Assembly: GCF_020283565.1 (NCBI RefSeq) | Contig: NC_060063.1 | Coordinates: forward strand, 44,600,856-44,664,855 | Direction: 5' to 3' | Length of the DNA stretch: 64,000 nt | Source of the DNA: Trifolium pratense | Lineage: Eukaryota; Streptophyta; Magnoliopsida; Fabales; Fabaceae | Part shown: positions 42,095-53,222 of the stretch, piece after piece | Position numbering within the stretch: the stretch's first letter is position 1 | How the letters are laid out: the number at the start of each line of letters is the position of its first letter | Made by a program: the position numbers and the translations under genes | Notes under the pieces: model-generated | What the model was told of the DNA's origin: nothing | The model's database searches: none | Seen by the model: only the letters and a program-made list of their open reading frames with translations

Positions 42095-43475
42095 AGCTCT
42101 CAAATAATATGTTTAATGGTTTATGCGTGTCTTATATTTTTAAGTCGTAATCTTCAAAATTTAATTTCAACCAAAAATACATGAAACCGACATTATAGTG
42201 TAATTATGAAAATCGTATAAATTAGGTGGCATTATTATGAGAATGAATATTGTGATGTCATATACACTCATATACACTACATAACTACATAAATATAAAA
42301 ATATGATTGTGTAATAAATTAATTCCATATTTATTAAGAGCACAGTGATTGTTTTGTTTATTTTGTTTTTTATGTGTATTATATAAAAAATATAAATTAA
42401 AATTAGTAAATTACGTGTTTACAAAAAATTCTGAATTTTGGTTTTAAAAAAATAAATTAAATAATTAGTAAAATTCGTTTTATAATAATAAAATTAAAAA
42501 AATAAAATAAACAAAACAACTGGATCGATTATAGAAAATAATAACAGTGGACCAACAATTTTTTAGTTTTTTTCAAGTTCAAAAATTAGTCAATGAAATT
42601 TAGTAAAAAAAAATAAAATTAGTCAATGAAAGGGAGAAGAAACAAACACACATAAATATAAGCCTAACAACAATGAGTTTTTCCAATGATTGAAGTGACA
42701 AATATATACCACTTCTAAATGATATAAAGTTACTCATTTAGGGATTAAAATCAAATCAAACACGATATTATAGATCTTCTTTGTACGTTAGGAAAAAACT
42801 CAAGTTGTGTCATGCAACATTTGCCAATATTAGGGGATGAAAAAGAAATTCTATTAAAGTTCAAAGTCAAATAAAAGAGAATGGAAATAATAGGAACCCA
42901 TATGATCTCAACAATAGAATCGAAAAGGTAGATGCCATACAATCTTCCATTAGTGTAGATGGATAAAATGTTCTCACATTGCAATCGAGAGAAGATGAAC
43001 AATGATAATAAAAGAAGACCAATAATAAAAAAGTAGAAGAAACTAATAATAGTGATAGATTTAGAAAATTTGAAACCTGTAAAAAAAACCCTAAAATTTC
43101 AAGTCGGCAGAGTGAACCCTAAGAGATTTAGAAGGAAATGAATTTGGGGAATGAGAAATACCAATGTGAGATCGATTGAGTTTGTGAGTTCTGATGATGG
43201 TGGAATGAACCCTAGGGTAGGGAGCCAGAGAGGTAGCGCATGGGTTTGAAAGTTTCCATTGTTTATCTAATTTGATGCTTTCTTTTTTCCTTTTCTTTTT
43301 TCATGAGAAATTTTGAAAAAGAATAATGTGTGATTAATGGGTAATCAATTGACATGATATCAGAAAGAGAAAAAATTAAGCGAGTGATTAAATGCCAAAT
43401 AAATGCTGAGGAATGAGGTTGAATGAGGAGAGGAGAGAGAAAGGGAAATATGTCTGGCTTATTACATATTATAGA
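42095..43475 (-). other. Region below a second Helitron-like 5' end
   Basis: On the minus strand, position 43475 starts TCTATAATATGTAATAAGCC after an A, matching the terminus at 40631; both continue into CTCTCTCC. The region down to 42095 is AT-rich with no conserved ORF. GAACCCTAGGG and similar words near 43210 do not form a gene that I can read. Confidence 0.4.
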
Positions 43476-43799
43476 TACTACTAAATTAAATCTAGTGGCT
43501 TTTATTTTATAAGAATCTAAATTTTCAAAGTAAGAAAAAAATGGTAAAAAATAATAAAAAGGGATGGTTGTGTACAATGGGTAACATATTAGGAATATTT
43601 TAAGGAAAATGTTAACATTTGTTTTAAGGACACATGTGAATGATATAAATATGAAAATATTGTCTTAAAAATTGTGTATTTAATTTTTAAACATTAATTA
43701 TCTTATATCATTAAATGCTATATTTCTATATTTAGTTACCTTATCATGTGTCCTTAGAGTACATCTTACTGATCAAATTAATGGTCATAGTGTCGTTAC

Positions 43800-44040
43800 T
43801 AGAGCTGTCAAAACGGGCGACCCGGCCCGGTCGGGCTTCGGGCTTCGTCGGGCCGGTCTAAAAAGTCAGAATTAAAAACGGGCTACCAAAGTTAGTGTCT
43901 GAGCCCGGCCCGGTACGGGTTGTCGGGATTTCGGGCCGGCCCAGTTTATTTTTTATTTTATTTTTTGTGCTCAAACTCAACATTATAAATAATAAATAGG
44001 ATCAATAACTCTCGCACGCCCTATTTTTATTCATCCGCTA

Positions 44041-44077
<37 letters not shown>

Positions 44078-44755
44078 ATTTTCGCGCGCCGTATTTTTGC
44101 TAACTCCGCTATCAATGAGTTTCTCGCGCGATCTATTTTTACTCATCCGCTACCTACGAGTTTCTCGCGCCCTATTTTTACTCATCCGCTACTTACGAGT
44201 TTCTTGCACGTCGTATATTTTTACTCACCCGCTACCTACGACTTTCTCGCTCGCCCTATTTTTATTCATTTGCTACTTAAGAGATTCTCGCACGCCCTAT
44301 TTTTACTCATCTCGCTATCTACGAATTTTCTCGTGCGCCCTATTTTTACTCATCTGTTATCTATGAGTTTCTCGGGTGCTCTATTTTTACTCATCCGCTA
44401 CTTAAGTAGTAAAAATGAGAAATGTGAGGAAAAAACACCTCCCGCTACTTAAGTAGCGGATGATATTTGAGAAACTAATAGGACGGCAAAAGAAACTCTT
44501 ATAATACAAACTAAATTTAAATCATTCAAAACAAATTATTTATTTTAAATTTTAATTTTTATTTAATTATAATTTATTCGGGCTTGCGGGCCGCCTGTGG
44601 CCCATTCAGGCTAGCCCATATTTTAATCGAGCTTGATCGGGCCGGGCTAAAAAGCTCGAAAACAATTCGGGCTAGGATTTTCAAGGCCCAAGCCCAGGAA
44701 AAAATTGGGCTTGGCGGGCCGGCCCATTCGGGCTAGCCCATTTTGACAGCTCTAC
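43800..44755. mobile_element. hAT-like MITE with internal minisatellite
   Basis: The ends are TAGAGCTGTCAAAACGGGC (43800 on) and its near inverse GCCCATTTTGACAGCTCTA (to 44755). TAGAG fits the hAT consensus YARNG. Flanks GTCGTTAC (43792-43799) and CTCGTACT (44756-44763) share TCGT(T)AC, an imperfect 8-bp duplication. Both subterminal zones are rich in CGGGC/GCCCG words, as in copies A and B of the other hAT-like family, though sequences differ. No transposase ORF exists. The middle is a minisatellite. Confidence 0.78.
44010..44410 (+). repeat. Minisatellite, about 8-9 units of ~40-45 bp
   Basis: Units have the form CTCGCGCGCCCTATTTTTAC followed by TCATCCGCTACCTACGAGTTT, with variants. A TA microsatellite (about 44045-44073) lies inside the first units. 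The array ends beside CTACTTAAGTAGCGG near 44443. Overlapping short ORFs here are repeat artefacts. Confidence 0.9.
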
Positions 44756-44929
44756 TCGTTACTATCTGAAGGGACCGTCATTGTAACCGATAACTCACTT
44801 TATGTGATGTTTGTTATCCCTATTTACTTTAGTTATTGCATGACCATAAGGTGATCATTCAATGTGTTGAGTCATTTTTATGTATTTTGAGTCTAGTATG
44901 TAATTAGGACTTAATTGTAATTCTTCGTC

Positions 44930-45326
44930 CAAAGAGAGGAGTTCTGATGATAACTTGAGTCAAGACAGACCACTGGACCTAAAGCAAGACAAAATGGGTT
45001 CAGAGCTATCTCATGCTAATTAGAGTCAAGACCTGAGTTCCGTACAACTGTGCTTGCGTGGAGTTGCATGTGCAGCCAAAGCTCCACGTATGCTGAGGAA
45101 GAAGACAAAAGCACTACCGGACAAGAGATAAGACAACCGGAAGATTTCCCATGTGCAGAGTTATCATCTTTAGGGAATATGCTTTATTCTTTGGGCTTGT
45201 CTTATTCTAAGTGGTTATGGCCCATGATCCAAGATTGATCTCTATATAAATGACCCAATAAACCTAGATCTAAATATACAAGATTATTGCAAGTGGAAGA
45301 CGAAGGAGTGCTAGTTTGGAGAGCTA
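44930..45326 (+). repeat. Left part of an older LTR-like sequence split by Athila insertion
   Basis: The stretch has promoter-like TCTATATAAATGACC (about 45240) near its right end and continues, after removal of the Athila element, into 57376. The pieces join at the AGCTA duplicated target. Together they look like one LTR with TATA box and R/U5. The left boundary (perhaps TGATGATAACTTG near 44947) is not proved. Confidence 0.5.
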
Positions 45327-46616
45327 TGATAAGTGCTAAATATTGGTTAAAATGCATGTTTAAAAAGCACTTATTGAATACAAATCCTTGGAATATAAAT
45401 CACTTTTGATGTAAATATAGTGTGTACTAAGAAATTGTGCAAAGAATTATCAAATCCAAACATTTTGTTAGGTTCATGCTGATATTAAAGAAAAGAAACA
45501 AAAATCTGAAGCATTCGCTGCAGCGAGCATGCAGCGAACAAAGGCAGAGAGTTCATAGTACTTGGCGAACACCCAGCGAACCTGCAGCGAACAAACTCGC
45601 TACAGCGAAGCCACAGCGAACACACAGCGAACGAAGGCAGGGAGTCCAAGGTACTTGACGAACACCCAGCGAGCATGCAGCGAATAAGCTCGCTGCAGCG
45701 AGCATGCAGCGAACAAAGGATGAGTCACAGCTAAATACACGTGTCAGCAAACCTCTTCAACTAAGCAATTTCTTCGCGCAGCGAACAAGGATTCGCGTAG
45801 CGAATAGGCCTTTTCCAAAAGTCTATAAATAGCATTTCAGATCATTTTGTAAGATATCAAGTTAGTTAATATCAGATAGAAAAAACACTATTTTCATAGA
45901 TATATCCTGTTAGTGAGGTTTTGAAGGTGGATTCCACACAACTTGAGAAATCAAGCCCAATGGTTTTTCAATCCTTCTCATCTTCACTCTTTTGTAAGTT
46001 TATCATGGCTATTCATAGCTAAATCTCTTTTGTTGGGATTGGATGTAATTGAATTATGATCATGAATCTAGTTTAACTTTGCTATATGTGTTTTATTTAT
46101 CAATCAATATTAGTGATATCCTTGTTTTCATGCTTTTATTAAAAGATTTAAATGATATAGACATATGTTATTTGAATCAAAGGTAGGATAATCACTTGGT
46201 AAAGTTCAAAGTTTAGACATAGATCTTGAGCTTTAATAGTCACTTAAAGTATTAGAGCTTAATGCTATTTTATCGATTAATGATTCGAGACATCGGAAAG
46301 TTAATAGATACAATAGATTTCTAGACATATTCCGGACACGGATATGATCAACGAGTAATACGTGACGATATTGATTGGTAAATGAAATATATATATCAAT
46401 AGTTAACTGATACATGTGAATGATTTGATGAAATCCAATTCCAACAAGTTTTTATCTCAAAAGTTTATCACGCACTTTTATCGCAATTTTATGTTACAAA
46501 ACCAAATCGAAACAAACCCATACTTAGAATCATGGAATTTGTGTATGTACAATTGATATCGCACTAGTCCCTGTGGATACGATATAACGAAAATACTTGC
46601 TTTTGTACTTTCATCA
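45327..46616 (+). repeat. Athila 5' LTR
   Basis: It begins TGATAAGTGCTAAATATTGG and ends TACTTTCATCA, 1290 bp. The TATA box TATAAATA is at 45824-45831. Upstream of it lies a dense GCGAA array (45524-45800). Confidence 0.97.
45524..45800 (+). repeat. GCGAA-rich array in LTR U3
   Basis: About 13 copies of AGCGA(A/G), many as CAGCGAAC or GCAGCGAGCATGCAGCGAA, plus inverted CTCGCTGC copies, lie within 300 bp upstream of the LTR TATA box. The same array is in the 3' LTR. Placement suggests a cis-regulatory cluster; no binding factor is known to me. Confidence 0.8.
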
Positions 46617-46618
46617 AA

Positions 46619-46636
46619 TGGCGCCGTTGCCGGGGA
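46619..46636 (+). other. Athila primer-binding site (tRNA-Asp type)
   Basis: TGGCGCCGTTGCCGGGGA starts two bases after the 5' LTR. It matches the complement of the 3' end of plant tRNA-Asp, the usual primer of Athila-type elements. Confidence 0.88.
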
Positions 46637-46766
46637 CTGGCGTTTGATATTAGTTGTTTAATCGCAATTTCTATCGTTTTAAGCAATTTTGTACTTTTTA
46701 AATTTCAGTTACTATTCGTTATCTTTTGTGCACGCTAACTTGTCTGGTTAGGTTGTTGTCCTGTTT

Positions 46767-49700
46767 ATGCGAGGAAAGATTTCTGCAGAGAATTTACTGT
46801 TTGATCCAGAAATCGAAAGAACAGCTCGAAGGAATAACAGTCAAAGAAAGAAAAGGAAACAATTAGCCAAACAAAAGAGGCTGCAAGAAGAAAATTCTGC
46901 TTCTATTTCTTCAACATCCTCAATAGCCGAAGAGATGGCTGAAGATCCGCCACGTAACGAAGGTGCCGGTATGAGGCCATGTCACAACAGTCCACGAAGG
47001 CTTGCTCATCTTGCAAGACCTCCCAGAGGTGCAAGACAGACGGAGATGAAAACTGGTCTCTTGCAACTGTTATATGCTAACCCTTTTACAGGTTTATCAC
47101 ATGAAGATCCATACAATCATTTGGTGAAGTTCTATGAAATAGCCGGTTCACTTGGTGCTCCTGAAGCGGAGGAGGAAGCGGTGTTCATGAGAATGTTTCC
47201 ACATTCATTGATAGGAAAGGCCAAAGATTGGTACCTTGATTTACCAGCTCAAGTCATGACAAATTGGAATACTTTGGAAGAGAAGTTTCTTGATCGGTTC
47301 TTTCCACATCATAAATTCATGGAGTCAAAGACATCAATTGCGGTGTTTTCTCAAGGCTCCAATGAGACTCTATGTGAAGCATGGGATCGATACAAAGCAA
47401 TGCTGCGTAAATGCCCTAATCATGGATTTGATGAACTAACCCAAATTCATATTTTTAGAAATGGTCTTTTGCAGGATTCAAAGCTCCTTTTAGATGCAAC
47501 AGCAGGTGGTTCTCTCTTATCATTAAGTGCTGCAGATGCTACGACTATCATTGAGAAAATGTCACTTAGTGATCGACAAAGTGAACGCAGCAAAACTCAA
47601 AGGAAGCCTGGGATTCTTGAACTTGATCCGTCAGATGCTGTATTGGCTCAGAATAAACTTCTTACCAACACAGTGGAGGAGTTATCCAAACAAATGTCAA
47701 AATTGATGACTCTTCAAGAAGGATCGGGGAAAGCAAAGCAAGTAGCATCATGTGAATTATGCACCGGAAATCATCCAACTGGTCATTGTCCTCCATCTCA
47801 TGAAGAGGTGAACTTCATGGCAAATCAACAAAGACAAAGTCAGTATCCGAATAATGCTGGCTATCAAAGGGGAAACAACTCAAACTATGGTCAAGGTTGG
47901 AAACAAGATGGTGGCTCAGCAAATAGGCAAAGACAATATGAAAGCTACAGTCAACCACCGGTACAACAAACTCAAAATTCAAATTTGGAAGAAGCTTTGA
48001 GATCATTCATAGAGATGCAGACCAAACAGAATCAACAACAAAATGTGATGAATCAACAACAAAATCAGTTTGTGCAAGAAACTCAAGTCTACCAAAGAGG
48101 CAATGATGCGGTGTTAAGAAATCTTGAGACTCAGATTGGTCAAATAGCAAAAGAAATGGCCAATAACAAAAATCAAGGAGGATCATTTGCAGCCAACACC
48201 GAACCGAATCCAAAAGAACAATGCAAGTCAATTACAACAAGAAGCGGTAAGGAAGTTGGCAAGGGAATAGGTGATAATTTGAGGAAGGAAGAGGAGGTAA
48301 TGAGACGAGCAGATGAAGAGGAGGAAGGAGAAAGTGAGAATGAAGCAGAAAAGAATAAAAAGGAAGATTTAGTTGAAAAAGAAAAAAATGAAAAAACAGA
48401 AAAAAATGAAAAAAATGCAGAGAAGGGAGAGAAGGAGGTTGAAGTGAGAAAAGAAAAGAATAGTTTACCTCAACATCTGCCATATCCACATGCTCCATCA
48501 AAGAAGGATAAAGAAAGGCAGTATGCAAGGTTTATGGATATCTTTAAAAGATTGCAAATCAACATTCCATTTTCCGAAGCCTTGGAGCAGATGCCAACAT
48601 ATGCAAAATTCATGAAAGAAATCCTTACCAAGAAGAGAAGGTACAATGATGATGAAGTTATTCAACTTGATGCAAGCTGTAGTGCCATTATTCAACGAAC
48701 TCTTCCGACTAAAGAAAAAGATCCGGGGAGAGTCACGTTACCGGTTACCATTGGTAATGTGAATGTTGGAAAAGCCCTTATTGATTTAGGGTCAAGCATC
48801 AATCTTATTCCTTTATCGGTGATTAAACGGGTTGGTGGTCTTGACATCACACGTACAAGAATGACATTGCAACTTGCTGATAAATCCATCACTCGTCCGT
48901 CGGGAATGGCTGAAGATGTTCTTGTAAAAGTTGATAAGTTTATGTTCCCTATAGACTTTGTGGTGATGGACATTGAAGAGGATGATGATGTTCCGTTAAT
49001 TCTTGGAAGGCCATTCATGAAAACAGCTCGTATGATGATTGATATTGATGACGGGGTGATGAAAGTTCGAGTTCAAGATGAGGAGGTTAGTTTTAATTTG
49101 TGGGAAGCTATGAAGCATCCACATGAGAAAGATATGTGCTTCAAACTTGATGCAACTGAAGAAGCCATATTAGATGTGAGGAAACAAGCACATCAACCTT
49201 CATCACTTGAACAAGCCCTAACTGAAAGTTTTGAAGCACTTGATCCTGAGAAAGAAGAAGAAGTTGAGAGTTTTCTGAAGCAGCTGGATGCTTTGAAGGA
49301 AGTAACTCCTTTAGAAGCAAAGATTGAGGAGCTTAAGAATGAAGAAAGACCGGGTGAAGTGAAGCTTGAGTTGAAAACATTACCATCTCATCTCAAGTAT
49401 GCATTCCTTGAAGAAGAAGAAAAGAAACCGGTGATCATTAGCAACTCATTGTCAGCTGATGAAGAAAAAAGCTTGATTCAAATTCTGAAAGAAAACAAAG
49501 AAGCAATCGGGTGGTCTTTATCCGATCTCAAAGGTATTAGTCCATCTTATTGTATGCATAATATTATGATGGAAGATGATTACAAACCTGTTGCTCAGCC
49601 TCAACGTCGATTGAATCCAACAATGAAGGAGGTTGTAAGAAAAGAAGTGGTAAAGTTACTTGAAGCTGGTATGATCTATCCGATTTCCGACAGTACTTGG

Positions 49701-52259
49701 GTTAGTCCAGTCCAGGTGGTTCCAAAGAAAGGAGGGATGACAGTGATTGCGAATGACAAAAATGAATTAATTCCATCAAGAACCGTCACCGGGTGGCGGA
49801 TGTGTATAGATTACCGGAGACTCAACAAAGCAACCAGAAAAGATCATTTTCCATTACCATTTATGGATCAAATGCTTGAGAGATTATCCGGTCAGAAGTT
49901 CTATTGCTTTCTAGATGGATATTCGGGGTACAATCAGATTTCAGTCAACCCCGAAGATCATGAAAAAACAGCTTTTACATGTCCTTTCGGTGTTTTTGCT
50001 TATAGAAGAATGCCTTTCGGATTGTGCAATGCACCAGCAACATTTCAACGGTGTATGCAAGCAATTTTTTCTGACTTGATAGAGAAATGCATCGAAGTGT
50101 TCATGGATGATTTCTCCGTGTTCGGTCCGTCATTCCAACATTGCTTGAAGAATTTGGACACCGTACTGAAGCGGTGTGTTGAAACGAATCTGGTTCTTAA
50201 TTGGGAGAAGTGTCATTTCATGGTAACCGAAGGCATTGTTCTTGGTCACAAGATCTCTTCCAGAGGTATTGAGGTGGATAGAGCAAAGGTGGAGGTCATT
50301 GAAAAGCTTCCTCCTCCGGTAAATGTCAAAGGAATCAGAAGTTTTCTAGGTCATGCCGGTTTCTACCGAAGATTCATCAAGGATTTCTCAAAAATTGCCA
50401 AACCATTAAGCAATTTGCTTAATAAAGGTACGTCTTTTACATTTGATGATGAATGTTTAATTGCTTTTACTAAATTGAAAGAAAGATTGGTGACTGCACC
50501 CATAATCATAGCACCCGATTGGACACTCGAATTTGAATTGATGTGTGATGCTAGTGATTATGCAGTTGGTGCAGTCCTTGGACAAAGAAAGAACAAAATT
50601 TTTCATGCTATACACTATGCAAGCAAAGTATTAAATGATGCACAAGTTAACTATGCAACAACCGAGAAAGAATTGCTTGCTATAGTGTATGCATTTGAGA
50701 AATTTCGTTCTTATTTGATTGGTTCAAAAATTGTTGTGTATACTGACCATGCAGCTATCAAGTATTTGATTACAAAAGCTGATTCTAAGCCGAGACTCAT
50801 TCGGTGGATGCTTTTATTACAAGAGTTTGATCTTGAGATAAAAGATAAAAAGGGAACAGAAAACTTGGTAGCTGATCACTTATCAAGACTTGTAAACAAT
50901 GAGGTGACCAAACATGAACATGAGGTTCTTGAAGAATTCCCCGATGAAAAACTGCTTATGGTGCAAGAAAGGCCATGGTTTGCTGATATGGCTAATTTCA
51001 AAGCATCCGGATTAATACCGGATGATTTCAATTGGCACCAAAAGAAAAAGTTCCTCCGTGAAGCAAATCAATATGTTTGGGATGATCCTTATCTGTTTAA
51101 AATTGGAGCTGACAACTTGTTGAGGAGATGTGTTACCAAAGAGGAAGCCACAAGCATCATGTGGCATTGTCATAACTCACCATATGGAGGTCACTATAAT
51201 GGAGAAAGAACAGCAGCAAAAATTTTGCAGTCAGGATTCTTTTGGCCGAGTTTGTTCAAAGACACTTATGAACATGCTCGGAGATGTGATAACTGTCAAA
51301 GAATTGGTGGAATTTCAAGGCGCAATGAAATGCCACTTCAAAACATGCATGTTGTTGAAGTATTTGATTGCTGGGGTATTGATTTTGTTGGCCCTTTTCC
51401 ATCATCATTTTCAAATGAATACATTCTTGTGGCAGTAGATTATGTGTCTAAGTGGGTGGAAGCAATTGCGTCACCAAAAGCCGATGGCAAAACGGTGATA
51501 AAATTTCTAAAAAGAAACATTTTCACTCGTTTTGGAACTCCTCGTGTGCTTATTAGTGATGGAGGGTCACATTTTTGTAATTCTCAACTAGCCAAAGCAC
51601 TTGAGCATTATGGAGTCAAGCACAAAGTAGCATCGCCATACCATCCTCAGACCAACGGACAAGCAGAAGTTTCGAATCGTGAAATAAAGAAAATTCTGGA
51701 AAAAACTGTGTCCGCATCAAGAAAAGATTGGTCATTAAAGTTAGACGAGGCATTATGGGCATATCGAACTGCTTTCAAAGCACCAATAGGCCTTACACCT
51801 TTTCAGATGGTATATGGTAAGGCATGTCATCTTCCGGTCGAACTAGAACATAAAGCCTATTGGGCTTTGAAATTTTTGAATTTTGATGAAAGCCAAGCCG
51901 GAGAGCAAAGAAAAGTTCAGCTTCAACAGTTGGATGAATTGAGATGCCAAGCTTATGAATCTTCTAAGTTGTACAAAGAGAAGGTCAAAAGCTATCATGA
52001 TAAACGGCTTGTCAACAAAGAATTCAGGCCAGGCCAAATGGTTTTGCTTTTCAACTCAAGATTGAAGTTATTTCCGGGAAAGCTTAAATCCAAATGGTCC
52101 GGTCCTTTCAAAATCCGTGAAGTGAAACCATATGGTGCAGTTGTGTTGGAAGATCCAGCTACAAATGACACATGGACTGTGAATGGTCAAAGATTGAAGG
52201 TCTATTTTGGTGGTGAATTTGATCGTAGCACTACCAAAATCCCACTTTCCGATCCTTAA
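46767..52259 (+). CDS. Athila gag-pol polyprotein (intact, 1830 aa)
   Basis: The gag core lies at about residues 95-270. A zinc-knuckle-like C-x2-C-x3-H-x4-C follows at 329. A Lys/Glu-rich segment (about 510-590) precedes the protease, whose active site reads I-D-L-G-S-S (D673), the D-L-G form usual in Athila. RT contains F-M-D-D-F (D1114, D1115). RNase H starts near C-D-A-S-D-Y. The integrase has an H-x-H...C-D-N-C zinc site, then D1539, D1598 and E1634 (35 residues between the last two), ending with a gypsy-type C-terminal G-P-F-K-I-R motif. The start Met is the first in frame 150 bp after the LTR. All catalytic residues are present, so the polyprotein may function in particle assembly, reverse transcription and integration. 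Confidence 0.96.
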   Translation: MRGKISAENLLFDPEIERTARRNNSQRKKRKQLAKQKRLQEENSASISSTSSIAEEMAEDPPRNEGAGMRPCHNSPRRLAHLARPPRGARQTEMKTGLLQLLYANPFTGLSHEDPYNHLVKFYEIAGSLGAPEAEEEAVFMRMFPHSLIGKAKDWYLDLPAQVMTNWNTLEEKFLDRFFPHHKFMESKTSIAVFSQGSNETLCEAWDRYKAMLRKCPNHGFDELTQIHIFRNGLLQDSKLLLDATAGGSLLSLSAADATTIIEKMSLSDRQSERSKTQRKPGILELDPSDAVLAQNKLLTNTVEELSKQMSKLMTLQEGSGKAKQVASCELCTGNHPTGHCPPSHEEVNFMANQQRQSQYPNNAGYQRGNNSNYGQGWKQDGGSANRQRQYESYSQPPVQQTQNSNLEEALRSFIEMQTKQNQQQNVMNQQQNQFVQETQVYQRGNDAVLRNLETQIGQIAKEMANNKNQGGSFAANTEPNPKEQCKSITTRSGKEVGKGIGDNLRKEEEVMRRADEEEEGESENEAEKNKKEDLVEKEKNEKTEKNEKNAEKGEKEVEVRKEKNSLPQHLPYPHAPSKKDKERQYARFMDIFKRLQINIPFSEALEQMPTYAKFMKEILTKKRRYNDDEVIQLDASCSAIIQRTLPTKEKDPGRVTLPVTIGNVNVGKALIDLGSSINLIPLSVIKRVGGLDITRTRMTLQLADKSITRPSGMAEDVLVKVDKFMFPIDFVVMDIEEDDDVPLILGRPFMKTARMMIDIDDGVMKVRVQDEEVSFNLWEAMKHPHEKDMCFKLDATEEAILDVRKQAHQPSSLEQALTESFEALDPEKEEEVESFLKQLDALKEVTPLEAKIEELKNEERPGEVKLELKTLPSHLKYAFLEEEEKKPVIISNSLSADEEKSLIQILKENKEAIGWSLSDLKGISPSYCMHNIMMEDDYKPVAQPQRRLNPTMKEVVRKEVVKLLEAGMIYPISDSTWVSPVQVVPKKGGMTVIANDKNELIPSRTVTGWRMCIDYRRLNKATRKDHFPLPFMDQMLERLSGQKFYCFLDGYSGYNQISVNPEDHEKTAFTCPFGVFAYRRMPFGLCNAPATFQRCMQAIFSDLIEKCIEVFMDDFSVFGPSFQHCLKNLDTVLKRCVETNLVLNWEKCHFMVTEGIVLGHKISSRGIEVDRAKVEVIEKLPPPVNVKGIRSFLGHAGFYRRFIKDFSKIAKPLSNLLNKGTSFTFDDECLIAFTKLKERLVTAPIIIAPDWTLEFELMCDASDYAVGAVLGQRKNKIFHAIHYASKVLNDAQVNYATTEKELLAIVYAFEKFRSYLIGSKIVVYTDHAAIKYLITKADSKPRLIRWMLLLQEFDLEIKDKKGTENLVADHLSRLVNNEVTKHEHEVLEEFPDEKLLMVQERPWFADMANFKASGLIPDDFNWHQKKKFLREANQYVWDDPYLFKIGADNLLRRCVTKEEATSIMWHCHNSPYGGHYNGERTAAKILQSGFFWPSLFKDTYEHARRCDNCQRIGGISRRNEMPLQNMHVVEVFDCWGIDFVGPFPSSFSNEYILVAVDYVSKWVEAIASPKADGKTVIKFLKRNIFTRFGTPRVLISDGGSHFCNSQLAKALEHYGVKHKVASPYHPQTNGQAEVSNREIKKILEKTVSASRKDWSLKLDEALWAYRTAFKAPIGLTPFQMVYGKACHLPVELEHKAYWALKFLNFDESQAGEQRKVQLQQLDELRCQAYESSKLYKEKVKSYHDKRLVNKEFRPGQMVLLFNSRLKLFPGKLKSKWSGPFKIREVKPYGAVVLEDPATNDTWTVNGQRLKVYFGGEFDRSTTKIPLSDP

Positions 52260-52433
52260 AGCTCCAAAAAGAACGTCGAGCTAATGACGTAAAACAAGCG
52301 CTTGTTGGGAGGCAACCCAATTTTGTAAGTATTTATGAGTTTTAGCATGCATTAAACACTTTTGTTTTGAAGGAAGCAAGTTGGCCAGACACAGCAGGCC
52401 AATTATGCAGGAAAATTTTTTTTTTGATGTGTG

Positions 52434-52466
52434 TTCGCTAAGCGAATAATCCATTCGCTAAGCGAA
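52434..52466. promoter_or_regulatory. Two 13-bp palindromes before the second Athila ORF
   Basis: TTCGCTAAGCGAA occurs at 52434-52446 and 52454-52466, two perfect palindromic cores 20 bp apart. They carry the same GCGAA word as the LTR array. They lie between gag-pol and the probable 5' exon of ORF2, so a control site is plausible. Confidence 0.5.
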
Positions 52467-52727
52467 TAGTGCGAAATCTGCAGTTTTACAATTAATTGAC
52501 AGCTGGCCATTTTTGGCCACCTCACTTGCCACCTCACACTCCCACTTCCACAAAATCAGAGGGGAGTCGAATCTCACCCTTTTCAACCCTAATTCCACTT
52601 TTTTTTAACTCCCTCTTCTCACAAAATTCTCAAAACCACCATCTCCATCCTTCACCATCTCAAATCTAAGACAACACCCACTACCCCATTCATTTCTACT
52701 TTCAGTTTGTGCATCTCCATCACTCAG

Positions 52728-53220
52728 GTATGCAGAATTTTAAACTTCAATTTTCAATTTTTATCATTTTTGTTCATAGTGAAAAATGCATGATATTATA
52801 GGTAGAAAGATGCATAATTGTATAGATAGTTTGAAAATTTTGATGAAATTGTGGGTAGCCATGTATGTTCTTCAATGAATTAGGGTACACAAATGTAAAT
52901 CTCTTCATGTTGAAATTCTTCTTGACAAAATTGTGAACAATTGTGAATAAATAAGTTGCTTTTGAATTTCTTTTGTGTAAATTTGTTCACTCATGCTACA
53001 AATTTGTTTCAAAAGACTGAATTTGTCAACCCTAACTCCAACCCTTTGTGTGTGCATAGTTGTGGTTTGCCAAAATGAAAATCCTTGTGTTATATTTTAC
53101 TTCAAAAACCCGAAAATTTTCGATCAATTGAACTGTGAAAAGTTGAAATTCATGCTCTGTCATATGAATTATCTAAAATTCTGAGCAAAAGACTTATGTG
53201 GTTTTTCGAAGTAATTTCAG
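52728..53220 (+). other. Probable intron before second Athila ORF
   Basis: CACTCAG followed by GTATGCAG at 52728 is a good donor. GTAATTTCAG at 53211-53220 is a good acceptor placed two bases before the ATG at 53223. The interval is T-rich, as in plant introns. It would let ORF2 be translated from a spliced RNA. No transcript evidence is available here. Confidence 0.5.
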
Positions 53221-53222
53221 GA

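Noticed and set aside
42751..43002. 83-codon minus-strand ORF upstream of the RPA-like exon
   Set aside because: No motif, low-complexity AT-rich context, no support for an exon.
44097..44452. Two overlapping ORFs with repeated R-D-L-F-L-L-I-R-Y-L-like units
   Set aside because: Artefact of the minisatellite, whose unit length keeps frames open.
45437..45750. Short ORFs in the Athila LTRs (also 56191-56586)
   Set aside because: Produced by the GCGAA array in both strands; LTR promoter sequence.
53196..53222. Upstream Met start for the second Athila ORF
   Set aside because: These nine codons overlap the polypyrimidine tract and acceptor of the probable intron; the Met at 53223 fits better.
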